Position numbers and translations under genes: made by a program | The notes under the pieces: generated by a model | The model's input: the letters and a program-made list of their open reading frames with translations, nothing else | What the model was told of the DNA's origin: nothing | Databases searched by the model: none | Part shown: in pieces, positions 1 through 10,943 of the stretch | Numbering within the stretch: position 1 is the stretch's first letter | How the letters are laid out: each line of letters starts with the position of its first letter | Source of the DNA: Thelonectria olida | Lineage: Eukaryota > Ascomycota > Sordariomycetes > Hypocreales > Nectriaceae | Length of the DNA stretch: 64,000 nucleotides | Reading direction: 5' to 3' | Assembly: GCA_020736575.1 (NCBI GenBank) | Contig: JAGPYM010000047.1 | Location: 158,974 to 222,973, forward strand

Positions 1-690
1 TGTACAGTTCCCTTCCAAAAGTCTGTCAAATCGCCCACTTTTCCCACATAGCACCACAACAACGCACGTAATAAATGTACATATTTCTCACGCAAAAGTC
101 ACATAATAAAGGAAGTATATACATTTTTTAAATCGTCAGAAGCCAGGGATTAGTATCTGGTATACCAACCCCGGGCCCGGCGACAAGCCTCCACCCGACG
201 GGGCACTGATTCCACTAAGGACCGAATCTTATCCTGTGGGAGGGCTGCCCACGCTTTCTGCAAGCATTCTTTGAAGTCTTCGATATCCAGCTTATTTTTG
301 TGTAGGTTTGAGAGATGAGGGAACATTCTATAAAGTGTCCTCTTTAGCATGTTCCAAACTTGTTCAATTGGGTTGAGATCCGGGCTGTGACTCGGCCAGT
401 CAATAAGTGAAATAGCGTTCTGGGCGAGGAACGCCTCTGTGACCGCAGAACGATGGATTGAAGCATTGTCTTGCTAAAAATTACGTGTGCCATCGTAGAC
501 AGGGAGCAAACCTTCCTGTAAAGCTTGCATATAGCTTCTAGAACTAATCCTTTATGCTTAGCAAGCTCATCTCTGGTCATTATCACCAGACGACTCTTCC
601 CTTCTAACCAAATCGCTCCCCAGACCATGATTTGAATAGTTGGCTTTCCATGGTCTTGCTTGTTGGCAAATTAAGGATCATAGGCCTCAT
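1..690 (-). mobile_element. Tc1/mariner relic (3' half of a transposase)
   Basis: On the minus strand the C-terminal half of a Tc1/mariner DDE transposase can be read in two frames. One piece begins with MVWGAIW and runs into the catalytic-Asp region (about 628-344). The other covers the tail after the SPDLNPIEQVWN-type motif and ends in GWYTRY followed by a stop at 150. The N-terminal DNA-binding half is absent and at least one frameshift separates the pieces. The first bases (CAGTTCCCTTCCAAAAG, from about 5) have the position and style of a terminal inverted repeat. No partner end is visible near 700, so this is a truncated, inactive copy. Confidence 0.8.
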
Positions 691-929
691 AGGTAAAACG
701 CCAGACCCAATTGTTAGGATTTGAGCTTGTATTTTGGATATTACACTTGTCAGACGAAACAGGCTAGAGCCTTGGCATGTGACCTAGAAAAGAGGGGAAA
801 TGCGGAATCCCGCTCCCTCGAACGGGGAGAGAACATCATCAGGATCATCACTTTGAACAGGTCATCAAGAGGACCATTTGATCAATTGAATAGCCTGATT
901 TTAGGCCCCTGATATTACTAATTTTATTT

Positions 930-1690
930 CTATTGAACTACCTAACTCGGACCACACACTGACCCCTCGAGAGTCCAACAGGAAGACTCTTATCGCATCA
1001 GCCCCGATCTCAGAAGGTTTGCTTGGAGAGCTTGAACCTGATTGGATAGTGTAGCTCATCAGCGATGACACAGAGGACTCGCCATCCCAAAGGGGCCGAG
1101 GGAGAGAAACATCAGCCGTGGACTGAATGATGATATCGAGATGGAGGAGTCTGAGCCTCCACGTCGGCGGCTTTATGGATCTGACGGGCTCTTGCAAGAA
1201 ATGGACTCTTCAAGCTCCACAAGGCTGCGTCAGGCGGAGGACAAACTTAACATAGTCCGAGTGTCCCGGAGGGCGCGGAACGATAACCTTGCGATCCAGG
1301 AGCAGGCTTTGAACTTTATCCGAAATTTTATTGAAAGGCCAGAACCCGGAGTGGCCTCGGAGAGTGGGGAAGCATTCCTCGACATCGGCAATTGATGATT
1401 GCACAGACGGAGCTCCTTCAGCTGGTGGCTCAACAGGCTAACAGCAAGGACAAGGAAATACGGGCCGCCCTCTGCCACCTGATCATCATCTTGACTTGGC
1501 AAGAAGATGGATCAGAGGCCCAGGCTTGTGCTCAGATGACGCATGAACTGAAAAACTGGGTTTTCACACCAAGATGGAGACGTTGAATCACTCGGATGGA
1601 GACCTGGATGTACGGGAGACGGCAAAGACGGCAGCGTGGCAGATACAACAAGCCACTTACGTGGTGGAAATGTTGAAAATGTTGAAAGTG
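930..1690 (+). pseudogene. GID5/Vid28 (ARMC8)-like armadillo protein, C-terminal relic
   Basis: Three plus-strand pieces in shifted frames read like the end of the fungal GID E3-ligase scaffold GID5/Vid28, which recruits substrates for degradation during glucose adaptation. The first carries AIQEQALNFIRNFI (about 1290-1330), the second LLQLVAQQANSKDKEIRAALCHLI (about 1410-1480, quoted as one helix pair), the third GFHTKMETLNHSDGDLDVRE (about 1560-1615), which matches the usual C-terminal armadillo helix. The pieces are separated by stops and frame changes, and the N-terminal part of the protein is missing. Assignment is from memory of the family. The decay is seen directly. Confidence 0.45.
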
Positions 1691-3069
1691 TTGAAAGCGG
1701 CCGTCTACATCTGGCGACAAGCAAACGATACAGAAACTAGCGGCGAAACGGGTTTGAGTACAGTACACATGTACTTTACGTATCTTAATTGCCACGTGGT
1801 TTTGGAAGTCGTGACTGGTCTTGGCCGGACCAAGATGCGAGGTTATCGATCGATCTTTGGCGATCAGCGGAGGGCATGAATGTGAAGGTGGGACTAGTGC
1901 ATGACGGCATAGAGTGATTTTCAACTGCAGCATAGACATCATAGAATGGAACCACCTGCAGGTAGTGGAATATAGGTACCTGGCTTTCAGCATCATCAAC
2001 CCGTAGCTACCCTAGACTAAACCGACACCGATGAATTCAACGCTTCGCTTTTTTTCTTTAATCATGAAAATCAACTGACGGTCAACACTATTTGACCTAT
2101 GGCAAATTTTATCTTGGAATGGAATCAAAAAGGAAAAAGCCTTCACTTCGTTCTAGTCCAACCGCTGCCTACCAAGGCTCTACGGTTTTTTTAATGGGAG
2201 TCCCGAACGTGCCGCGTCTGGCGCGACAAATATCGTGATAGGTTATGATTTTGGGATTTCTTTGACGTAAGCATACATGCACTCATCAGCTACGATGTCA
2301 TGACATTGCCTAGCCTGTATTGGTGGTGACGTTTCCAAGCTTTGCAGCATGTTTACCCTGGAGCTTTAGCTCTTGCCGAACATCGTGACGTGAAACGCAC
2401 AGCCCCACCTTTTGGCATTACGTAGTTTTAGCATTAGAGATTCTAGCTCAGCACGTCCTGTGCCCCATTAGGGGACTTTACGGCCCCCGGACGAAAAATA
2501 CACATACATACACACATCGCGACGTGAAACCAATGGCCGCCAGATATCACACAGTAACATCAACCTAACATGCTTGGCTTGGCTTACAAACTTCAAACCG
2601 GGCGTCATGACGTATTCGATTTCGTCTTCTAATTGGCAGGCGTCAGGCTCCGTGGTAGCGGCTACCCCGCCCTCTTTCGCCAATTGCATATTGGCGATGG
2701 GGATGGATGGGCACTTCCGCTCAACCATCATGAAGCTATCGATGCCGTTTCCCGCATGGCTATCACGAAATGTTGTCCATTATTTAAGCTTGCGTTTCCG
2801 GCTCAAGGTTCTCCTCGGCCCAATCGGCGTCGACGGGAGCTGAGGGAAGAGGTCCTGGGAGAAAGACGCCGTGCTGGTGACGACGGGATGATGCAAGGTT
2901 TTCTGTATAAGAGATGCCGCGATGTATTCCGTTCCCTCAGACTTTCTGAGTTCTTCACCAAACGCTGTGGCTTGGACCAGAAGTGCAACTATCCAAATCT
3001 CCCGCTTTTGATAGCTACTCAGCCTCAGACCTGGACACTTAAAGACCATCGCATCAGACAACTTACACC
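1691..3069. other. Gene-less stretch
   Basis: Only short overlapping frames without recognisable domains occur here. The last few hundred bases should contain the promoter of the opsin-related gene starting at 3070. I see no RNA gene and no clear repeat. Confidence 0.5.
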
Positions 3070-4115
3070 ATGGCCGTCATATCCGCTCGCAACAAGGCCC
3101 TCGACGTCAACCCTCCGGGTGGTGCCTCGCACCTCACCAGGGGAGGGTCTGACTGGCTCTGGGCCGTGTGCGCCGTCTTCACTCTGTCCTTCGTACGTGA
3201 TATCCTCTGCCCAGCTGAGGGAACAACTAACTTAGACCGATGCCAGCTTGTCTATTACCTCATCAGCTTTAAGGCTCGCAACGGAGAGAAAATCTTCCAC
3301 TATCTCTTCACCATTGGCCTGTTTGTCGGCGCCGTGGCTTACTTTGCCATGGCGTCTGATCTCGGCTGGTCTGTTATTGCGACGTCCCTGCATCGTGGCG
3401 ATGCTGCCACCTACCAGATCTTTTTCGCCAAATACGTCTTCTGGGTTGTCTCGTTCCCCGTTATCATCATTGCCCTCGGCTTGATCAGCGGCGTGAGCTG
3501 GGCGACCATCTTCTTTAACGTTTTCCTTGCCTGGGCCTGGTACGTTGATTTCGTACCTTGTATCATGAGACACTTGGAGAAGAGGTGGTGGAAGAAGAGG
3601 AGAGGTTGAAACGGGGGTACATGTCAGACTAACACGCCGTGAATAGGATCATCTCCTACCTCTGCGCCGCCTACACAACCTCCAACTACAAATGGGGTTT
3701 CTGGGCCTTTGGCACCGCCGCCTGGCTCCTCCTCGCCGTCCAAACCATGTGGCACGGCCGCTCGTCCGCCGGCCGCGTCAACCTCCGAGGCGACTACGTC
3801 TCACTCGCCGGCTGGCTCAACCTCCTGTGGCTGCTGTACCCGATCGCCTTTGCCGTGTCGGACGGCGGCAACGTCATCAGCGTGACCAAGAGCTTCATCT
3901 TCTTCGGCATCCTCGATGTGCTGATGCTGCCCGTCATCGGCTTCGCGTTCCTGTTCCTCTCGCGCAAGTGGGACTACGGTCACTTGAACCTGCACTTCAC
4001 GCAGTACGGCCGAGTCACGGGGCGAGACGGTGTGTGCCCTAAGATGACAGCTGCGCCCGGGACGAGCGCTCATGCTGCCGCGCCGGCTGGACAGCATGGT
4101 GTTGTCATGGCTTAA
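3070..4115 (+). CDS. Opsin-related seven-helix membrane protein (HSP30/YRO2/ORP-1-like)
   Basis: Three exons (3070-3192, 3247-3539, 3647-4115) join in frame to about 294 residues. Both introns are GT-AG (54 and 107 nt), and the first has a CTAAC-type branch site. The product has seven hydrophobic segments and the fungal opsin layout: a charged N-terminus with GGSDWLWAV, the helix-C-like block ASDLGW, and the helix-F/G block DGGNVISVTKSFIFFGILDV. Where retinal-binding fungal rhodopsins have LDVLAK, this protein reads LDVLML, so the Schiff-base lysine is absent. It therefore belongs with the opsin-related, non-photoactive HSP30/YRO2/ORP-1 proteins, plasma-membrane proteins linked to stress or acid response. 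The C-terminal tail after about residue 255 is hydrophilic and Ala-rich. The gene appears intact. Confidence 0.88.
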
Positions 4116-4339
4116 ACGGATCACGAATTTGAGTGTTTGGTTGTCTAGGTTTTGAAGCGCCCTTGCCGACAAGATTGACATCCTAGATGCGAACAGGGAA
4201 AAGTCAGACTGAGAAGTCTTCGATGGAGGAAAAGAGACGATGGTGGAAATGGTTTCGAGATGGGAAGTATACACCAGTCACTCGTTAGACGTTCGGGACT
4301 GGATGGTTTCCACGACGTCGAGTCTGGAGATGGTACTAC

Positions 4340-4575
4340 ACAGGGTAACCAATAGTTACTCCTTAGTTAAAAATAAGGTTAACTATTAACTAAGTAGTTA
4401 ATTGGTCAGTTAACTACTAACTAACCGCTTAAGTTAATAGTAACTATTAACTACGCTTAGTTAGGAAAGTAATTAACTATTAACGACTTTGTTAATTTTA
4501 AGATTAACTATTAACTAAAGGAATTCAAATTAGTAACTAATTAGTAACTAATTTTTAATATAACTATCCACATTA
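4340..4575. repeat. TAACTA/TAGTTA-rich short-repeat block
   Basis: About 235 bases are built almost entirely from TTAACTA, TAGTTA and GTTAAC units in both orientations, which could fold into hairpins. It begins near GGTAACCAATAGTTACT. Dense short subterminal repeats of this type occur at the ends of some hAT-like DNA transposons, but no matching second end or transposase is seen nearby, so the identity is open. Confidence 0.55.
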
Positions 4576-6930
4576 TCTCACTTAACCTCTTCAATGTTAA
4601 GGGCTCATATTAAGAAGACTAAGAAGAGTCATCTCTTAAGGCTAGATAATATATATCATAAAGCATACCACGTCATATTATAAGATGGCCCTGTTATTCA
4701 AGTGGTCTGGCGTAGAGCTAGTTATTTGGTGTGACTGGTAAAAGTCATGGAGGCGTCCGAGGCAGACACCTGTACTCGGCCTTCACCTGCCGTTGCTTCC
4801 GCACCCTACCGCTTCCGGGCTGCTCCTTATGGCTATTATCCGCTAGCTTTGTGCCTTCGTATATCTGTATAAGACAGATATGGCCTTCTTTCAGGTTTTC
4901 CTTGCCACTTCCAAAACGATAGTCCTTAGCAAGTTCCTAGTTCCTCGACTCCGTTGTCGAAAGCCCCCGTCTGGCGCGCTGACCCAAAATAGGCCACGCC
5001 TCGTTGGGTGACCCACCCCAGGCTTGGTTATTACACGGCTTCAACATTGACGAATGGCAACGGGACATGTTGCGATGCAGCTAACCGTGGCAATTCTACC
5101 TACAGAGATATTGAACCAGGTCGTCATTGGACATTTTCTCGACGGTAGGAAAGCCCACGTCTGACCACCCATTCCTACCTTGCAGCTCTGCGGCTTGAGT
5201 TCTCGGAGTCACCTGTACGTTCACCTGCTAGTGGTCGGAGAGGAAAATGGGTCCCTGCGCATGTTATACTGTATTTCAGCTTGCCTTGGGGTAGACAGGT
5301 TGGTGTAGCTGCTTTATTGGATAGATTGTGTCCTGTCCTACGCAGCTTATTGACTCAGACCAAGTCAAGTGAAAAAGGGTTGGCAGTAAGCTCCGCTTCG
5401 AATGCAACAGACCTAGTCTAGATATTCTACTTCATTGTTACAGTAGGACGCCAGCCCTTCGCAGTGGCACCAGTCATACCTGCGTCTTATATAGCATGAT
5501 GATCTTGACCATGTGTCGGGACGAGAGTATAGCAGTGCAAGCATTGGGCGAAAGCTGGCGGGGTTTTTTGCATGGACATTGCGTAGCCCTATTCCCTTGC
5601 GCAACATTTCTTCCCCTTCGACGAAATACCTTTAGTCATCCCGTCAGCTGCGCCACGGAACATGCACTTTACGAAATGCAGTACTCCGTATGGTTCAAGT
5701 CGTCACGCGCCTCGACCCGACAACTTACGTGGGGGGCCAGAAGATACTACTACATTCCTGAATGGTACAGGTAACAATAAAATACCCGGTTTGACCGCAA
5801 GATAAGTGGTCTCTATGTGATTTTCTCGCCGCAAGATAGCATATCTGAACCTCTATTGGTACGGATAACATCTGGTTCCATGGAATGCATGGTTATGTAG
5901 TATCGTTGGTTGCGAAATTAATGTATCTAATAACTAGTTACTGCATCCACTGATTTGTACACTCACACAAGGCTCCTTCAACCGGCCGTAGCGCCGGTAA
6001 GCACATGACCGATCATTTGCCATTTTCACTTCATTCCCAGGCTCTCAAGCCCCCAGTGAGATATGGTCTGCCTTAAGACTAAAGGATATTCGTCGCTTAG
6101 AAATATACTCACATTGATACCCCAGCTGATCAACTGAATCTTAATGCATATCTAATAGGCTAATATTTGGAAGCCAGACTGAGCAGGATGCACCTATTGG
6201 ATTGACCCCGAGTACATACCCAATGGCGTGGGCGCAAATCACTTATTGGCGTGTTAGTGCATAATTCGTCACGGCACGGTTGTTGCGCGTCCGGAATCAG
6301 CAACCTCATCCCATCTAGAGTCTTCCTATAGCCTCTTTGCAATGCACTTTTGTCCGTGATATTGCACACAGTTCTTGGTGTTGGTTGAGATGGCTCCTAG
6401 TCTTGCCATATCCTTAAGGTGGCACTAAGCCCAAACTGGGGCAACAGTGTGTCCGCGATTAAATCTTTTAACATTGCTCTTTCTCCCTATAAGCGACTCC
6501 GATGAGAATAATCCGTCTCCTAGCCCCCCTGTGCAACAATTCAACTTAGCCGACAACACAACGCCAAGCCTGGTGCGGAAACAATAGGAAGTCTCAGAAG
6601 CACGGTCGTTCGACGATATCCTTCGGCGACGCCCGTGAACGAAATATTGAAGGGCAGCAGTTGGAATTTTGAATCTGTCTTGAAACTACCTCCTCCGATG
6701 CATGATACCATGCTTGCCTAAGTGGCAGTCCCGACCCCCATGTTCATGCGCTGCCGGTTCCTTCATTGGTGACACTAGTGCCTCTTGAGTGGGATCATCA
6801 GCTACCCTCCCACCCAATGCAGCAGCCATGTCTCTGTACTTCATGCTGGGTCTCGTAAAGGTGCTGTACTGAGAAATGTAGGTTACCATCCGCCCGTGTT
6901 CCACGATCCCATTGGATGATTCATCTCAAA
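4576..6930. other. Gene-less stretch with a possible F-box-like scrap
   Basis: No supported gene. At about 5054-5150 a plus-strand frame reads MQLTVAILPTEILNQVVIGH, which resembles the LPxEIL start of an F-box, followed by a possible short intron. The frame soon breaks and no repeats of a partner domain follow, so it is at most a scrap. The rest shows only short frames. Confidence 0.3.
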
Positions 6931-7899
6931 TCAGGACTCGCGAGGGGACGGTGAGCGTTTCCTTTTCGCATTCCGTCGCTGCTTCTCCTTTTCCTGGTCA
7001 TAGCGGATACCCATAAATTTGAACATTTCCGGGGCTGATGGAACTGGGGATCTGTCCATCAAGACTAGTTCTCGACTAACCGTCATGATCAAGTAGTCAT
7101 TGCTTATGAACCGAAATACGAGTTCGTATTCTCCATCGAAACTTTTCAGCCGGTGTTCCTCCTGACCTGCCCGTTTGGGAGGGGAGAATGAAGCAAAATC
7201 GCAGCCGCAGTTTACATTAAAGTATACGTGGCCATCAATCTGCCTAGCTTCGTCATCCAGCAATTGGTCGCAGCACAATTGTGCGCCATTGTCGTCCAAG
7301 CAATGAAACTCGACGTATTTGGATGGATAAAAATCTGAATAGCAAAGGTCCACATGATCGACCGAATACAGATGGAAAACCTTGCCGAGAAGGTCATGAC
7401 GGTGAGCATCACCTTTCATCTCGGCTCTCTGCAAACACTCGTACGCTTCTTGCACCTCTTTTTCCATTTCACTCTCGAAATCTCGTCGGGTTTCCTTCGC
7501 TTTTTGTTCGTGTTCTCTCATGTCTCGCAGTTCGCGTTTCCGCTCTTCGCGTTCGTATTTGAGCTCGTAGTAATAATCGGCATCCGACCCGTCGTATGAT
7601 CTCTCTGCCAAGCTATCGTCCGTGTCGTAATCCAAAGACCCGCAGTCACATTCGGAGTCCTCACTATCGCAGTCGCAGTCACAGCCGGCGCCCATGGCAT
7701 TATTTCCCTCCTCATCCTTCGCATTAGTCTCTTCAAGATCGGAGAGGTCTTCATCAAAGTCTTCCGGAGACACTTCTCGATCCTCTTTGATGGTGAGAGC
7801 AACCAAACGATAATACCATGCTGGGAGGTTCTGTCTTGGAGCAGCATTAGATGGACGGGCTGTTAGATGAGGTTGCTTAGCGTTCTTCGAAGTCGACAT
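6931..7899 (-). CDS. Acidic coiled-coil protein of unknown function
   Basis: A single open frame of 322 residues starts at an ATG (7897-7899). I do not recognise the family. In order it has a basic N-terminus with LPAWYYRLVAL, an acidic stretch (about 36-65), a Cys/Asp cluster CDCDCDSEDSECDCG (73-87), a second acidic stretch, and a highly charged region likely to form a coiled coil (about 112-163). A C-terminal half follows with HCLDDNGAQLCCDQLL and VNCGCDFASF, then a strongly basic end KRKRSPSPRES that could be a nuclear localisation signal. No signal peptide or membrane segment is visible. Codon use and length argue for a real gene. Whether the Cys/Asp cluster binds metal is speculation. 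Confidence 0.8.
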   Translation of the reverse strand: MSTSKNAKQPHLTARPSNAAPRQNLPAWYYRLVALTIKEDREVSPEDFDEDLSDLEETNAKDEEGNNAMGAGCDCDCDSEDSECDCGSLDYDTDDSLAERSYDGSDADYYYELKYEREERKRELRDMREHEQKAKETRRDFESEMEKEVQEAYECLQRAEMKGDAHRHDLLGKVFHLYSVDHVDLCYSDFYPSKYVEFHCLDDNGAQLCCDQLLDDEARQIDGHVYFNVNCGCDFASFSPPKRAGQEEHRLKSFDGEYELVFRFISNDYLIMTVSRELVLMDRSPVPSAPEMFKFMGIRYDQEKEKQRRNAKRKRSPSPRES

Positions 7900-8199
7900 A
7901 GTCGATACTGATCAAAATGATTATTCCTGACAGCCACCGCAACGAATCGGGCTGCCCAGGCTTGTAGACTATTTCTTCCTATTCCTCTTGTGTGAAGCAC
8001 AAAGATTGCGGGGAAAATTTTCATTGTCACGTGCTGAGCGAAGTCCTCCTGCATCAATTGTCGGGTGTAGAATTTCTTGGCCCGTGCACGTCATTCTGAC
8101 CTAGGCATCCACTGGATTGTGTGGGCGATGTCGCGCAGACTTCCCCCGCGATAAGAGACGGGCTGCAGACGCGTGGAGGATGCGTTAGAGAACCCCGTT

Positions 8200-8640
8200 G
8201 GCCAGTATACGAAAGAAATAGACAAAGCAATACCCCAACAGCGCATCAAATCACTGTACAACGGCCTTTTACGAGAGGAGGCAATGATCTGGGCACAGTT
8301 ACGAACGGACAAGAGTCGGCTAAAACACTAGTCTTGCGAAGATCAATGCGACTCCATCTGGCTTGTGTGAATGCGGACAACCGGAAACGACGCGGCACTT
8401 CCTGATTGAGTGCCTTAAATGGCAAGGGGAAAGGAGAGCACTACGAGAAGCAGTGGGAACTAGATGGGCAGACCTGCCGTACCTGCTAGGAGGCTGGAGC
8501 GATGTCAAACTACCAGATAGGAAGTACCAGGACGGGCCGATTGATCGATGGAAGGCGAACTCGTAGGTGGTTCGGGCAGTAATCGAATTTGCTATTGCAA
8601 CTAAAGAAGGTTGCGGGACAACTAGGAAGGAGAGCGACAA
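8200..8640 (+). mobile_element. Tad-like LINE, 3'-end fragment
   Basis: The plus strand encodes the C-terminal tail of a non-LTR retrotransposon polyprotein in two frames. The first has the helix LLREEAMIWAQLRT (about 8265-8305). The second has the zinc-knuckle-like motif CECGQPETTRHFLIECLKW with C-x-C and H-x4-C spacing, then PYLLGGWSD. There are a frameshift near 8340 and an in-frame TAG after WKANS. Only the extreme 3' end is present, as expected of a decayed LINE copy. It ends close to the Tc1/mariner element that begins at 8671. Confidence 0.7.
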
Positions 8641-8670
8641 AATAACTGCTCAACTGCAGCCGCGGTGCTA

Positions 8671-10047
8671 CAGTGGGTCCCCAAAGGTTCCAAGCAGTCC
8701 TCGATATATGACCACACCCACGCCCCAACACATGAACTTTGAAGTCATATTTCTCAGCCAAATGAAGGTCAATTGATTCATCGAAAACAGCATTATAACG
8801 GCAAATGACAGGACTTTCTTCTGGTATAGATTAGTATTTAGTGTACCAGCCATTTGCATCTCTCACGGCCTTCAACCTCTTGGGCATTGATTTCCATAGG
8901 CTGGCTAGGACCCTATCTTCAATGCCCTCCCAGGCTTCAACAGCAGCCTGCACAAGCAGCTGTTTAGTCCTATCCGTTCGAGGCATCTCATTCAATTCGG
9001 GATATGCCTGAATGATCCGGGTTTTTATTAGGGGCCAGATGTTTTCGATGGGGTTGAGGTCAGGGCTATAAGGGGGAAATTGGCGATGGCGACCCCATTC
9101 TTTTCAGCCCAGTCTTGGAGCCAGATTTGAACTATTCCAGCTGTATGCACGGGTGCATTATCTTGTTGGAATGTATAGCCCGGTTCAGCTATAGTTGGGA
9201 GGTTTTCTTCAAGGCAGGCTTGAATTCGGCGGCCTGTTACTCCCCCCCGAGGTGCCTCGGGGTCCCCAATCAAAGGCACTAGAGACGTGCGTCTCAAGCC
9301 TGCAATTCCGCCCCAAAACATTTGAGAATGTCGTGACGGCTTCTCCTTTGGCTGTACATGCTTTGGATATAATCGCTCTCCCTATATCTCTATTAGTTGT
9401 TGAGAAATCGCGGAGTTCAGAAGTCGCACCCTTCGGCAGAAAACCCACTTCTGTCTCTCTCCTTGTCCCCTGACAATAGTGACTTCATCTGTACAAATCC
9501 AAACCTTCCAAAAGCTGACCGGCTTTTCTGAATAGCTTCTTGCAAATTCAAGCCGTATTTGAGCTATTTCTGGCGTCAATTTGGGCCGCCGCAGAGCTGT
9601 CCAGTGTTCAATACCCTCTTTTCGAAGGTACCGGCTTATGGTCAGAATTGAACAGCTTAGGCTAGCTTCTTCGATTAAATCCCTATGCTGTATGAAAGGG
9701 TTGCTATTAATAAGTATAAAGATATGTCTTTTATCGCGTTCGGTCAATACGGAAGGGCGGCCAGAGCGAGGTCGGTCTTGTGCACTCTCTTGGTCCCTAT
9801 AACGCGCAACAATCGCATAGACAGCTCGGTCGGAAATGCCCTCTTCAGCCCCAATTCTGCGCGCTGTCTTGCCTAAAAAATAGGATGTTGCAATCCTTGT
9901 TCTTTTGTGAGGCGAATGATTCGGCCCTGACCTCGGCATGATTAAAATTGACTGAGATATGTGCGATTGAATTTGATGTGTGATATTGAGGATGTTGGTG
10001 TTGAGGAGCGGGGTTGCGGAACTGCTCGGAACTTTCGTGACCCACTG
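8671..10047 (-). mobile_element. Tc1/mariner transposon with terminal inverted repeats
   Basis: The element is bounded by imperfect inverted repeats. The left end begins CAGTGGGTCCCCAAAGGTTC (8671) and the right end, read inward on the minus strand, begins CAGTGGGTCACGAAAGTTCC. Homology extends for about 30 bp. Both ends are flanked by TA (8669-8670 and 10048-10049), the Tc1/mariner target. The 1,377-bp interior holds one broken transposase gene. The non-TA flanks do not match each other: aquaporin gene sequence on the right, LINE-like sequence on the left. Confidence 0.88.
8831..9940 (-). pseudogene. Tc1/mariner transposase, frameshifted
   Basis: The reading starts at ATG 9940 (MPRSGPNHSPHKRTRI) with two helix-turn-helix-like regions: GKTARRIGAEEGISDRAVYA, then the RPRSGRPSVLTERDKR block that links to the second. 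The DDE domain shows ICTDEVTI (first Asp), QQDNAPVHTA (second Asp) and, after a one-base loss near 9085, PYSPDLNPIENIWP (third acidic residue). The protein ends NGWYTKY at 8831. Frame breaks near 9430-9330 and near 9085 inactivate it. The overall length of about 370 codons is usual for the family. Confidence 0.85.
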
Positions 10048-10943
10048 TAGATCCATTGGTACCCAGGGAAGCTCGTGCCAGCAACAGCACAGCCAAAACT
10101 ACGCGCGGGGTTAAGAGAGCCACCAGTGACAAATACCCCTATGCAAACATGGTGTGAGTTCTCCGCGAGACAAGTCCCTTGGTCAAATCAATGTGACTAT
10201 ACTTACCTGGGATCAAGGCCACAAACAAAGCAAGTCCGATACCGATAGGAGCGAGGAAAGTATCTTGAGATTTCTCAGCAGCCAGCATCAAACCAACAAA
10301 GAGGAGCTGGGCCGTGAAGAACATCTCGAGGAAGACGCCGCGGGCAACGGAAGTGTCAGGTCCGAGTACCGTGTTGGCCTGTGCAACCTGTCCTGGGAAC
10401 ATTGCGTCGACGAGTCCACCGGCGCACATGGAACCCAGCAATTGTGCGGGGAAGAGAAACGCTGCGCGCGCATCCACGAGAGCTGGCCTCCAAGACACAA
10501 CCCTAGCGTTACCTGCAATACCATCCTCAGTCTCACTTCGTAATTGGATCAGGGAAAGAAGCTGCTTACTGCCGGGTTGAACAAACCGCCGCTAATCCGG
10601 TAGAAAGCCCACACATTGACCAGCAGGGCAAAACCGTATGACACGGCGATCCAAATACCGGTGGTGCTTGCCATCCCGCCATTTTCCGCAGTGTATGGCG
10701 CTTGCAGGATGGCCATGAGTTTCCAGCATAGCCGAAGTACAGGAAGAGGAATGTCCCAACGAACTCGCCAGATGCGGCGACGAGGTGACGGCTAAATGTG
10801 CTGAGGTGGCGCCCCTGATGGTTCAGAGGGTCGTGACTGTCAGCTTCAACGGGAGGTGCCATTTCGGTTGTGCTGTTGAGGCCCCGTAGATTTAATCCTG
10901 TTGTTTGGTGCTTGGTGTTGAGACTGGAACGAGGCGCCCTCAT
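10048..10943 (-). pseudogene. Aquaporin / aquaglyceroporin (MIP family), broken
   Basis: The minus strand encodes a fungal MIP channel from MRAPRSS (10943). After GEFVGTFLFLYFGYAGN a one-base deletion breaks the frame. The first pore motif NPA lies at the end of that exon (about 10570), an intron follows, and the next exon begins VTLGLCL. A two-base GC expansion near 10460 breaks the frame again. Then come FLFPAQLLGSMCAGG and the helices up to LFVALIPG, a GTAAGT intron, and the second pore motif in [12 protein letters not shown]. Coding sequence stops at YQWIY, exactly where the Tc1/mariner element begins. The last helix and tail are not found on the far side of the element. Confidence 0.85.

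Noticed and set aside
1532..1999. Minus-strand 155-codon frame
   Set aside because: Antisense to the GID5-like relic and lacking any domain.
2633..3235. Plus-strand 200-codon frame overlapping the opsin start
   Set aside because: It lacks domains, overlaps the well-supported first exon in another frame and has no homologue-like features.
5054..5300. Possible F-box gene start (LPTEIL motif)
   Set aside because: Only about 20 residues fit and the frame breaks soon after; no partner domain follows.
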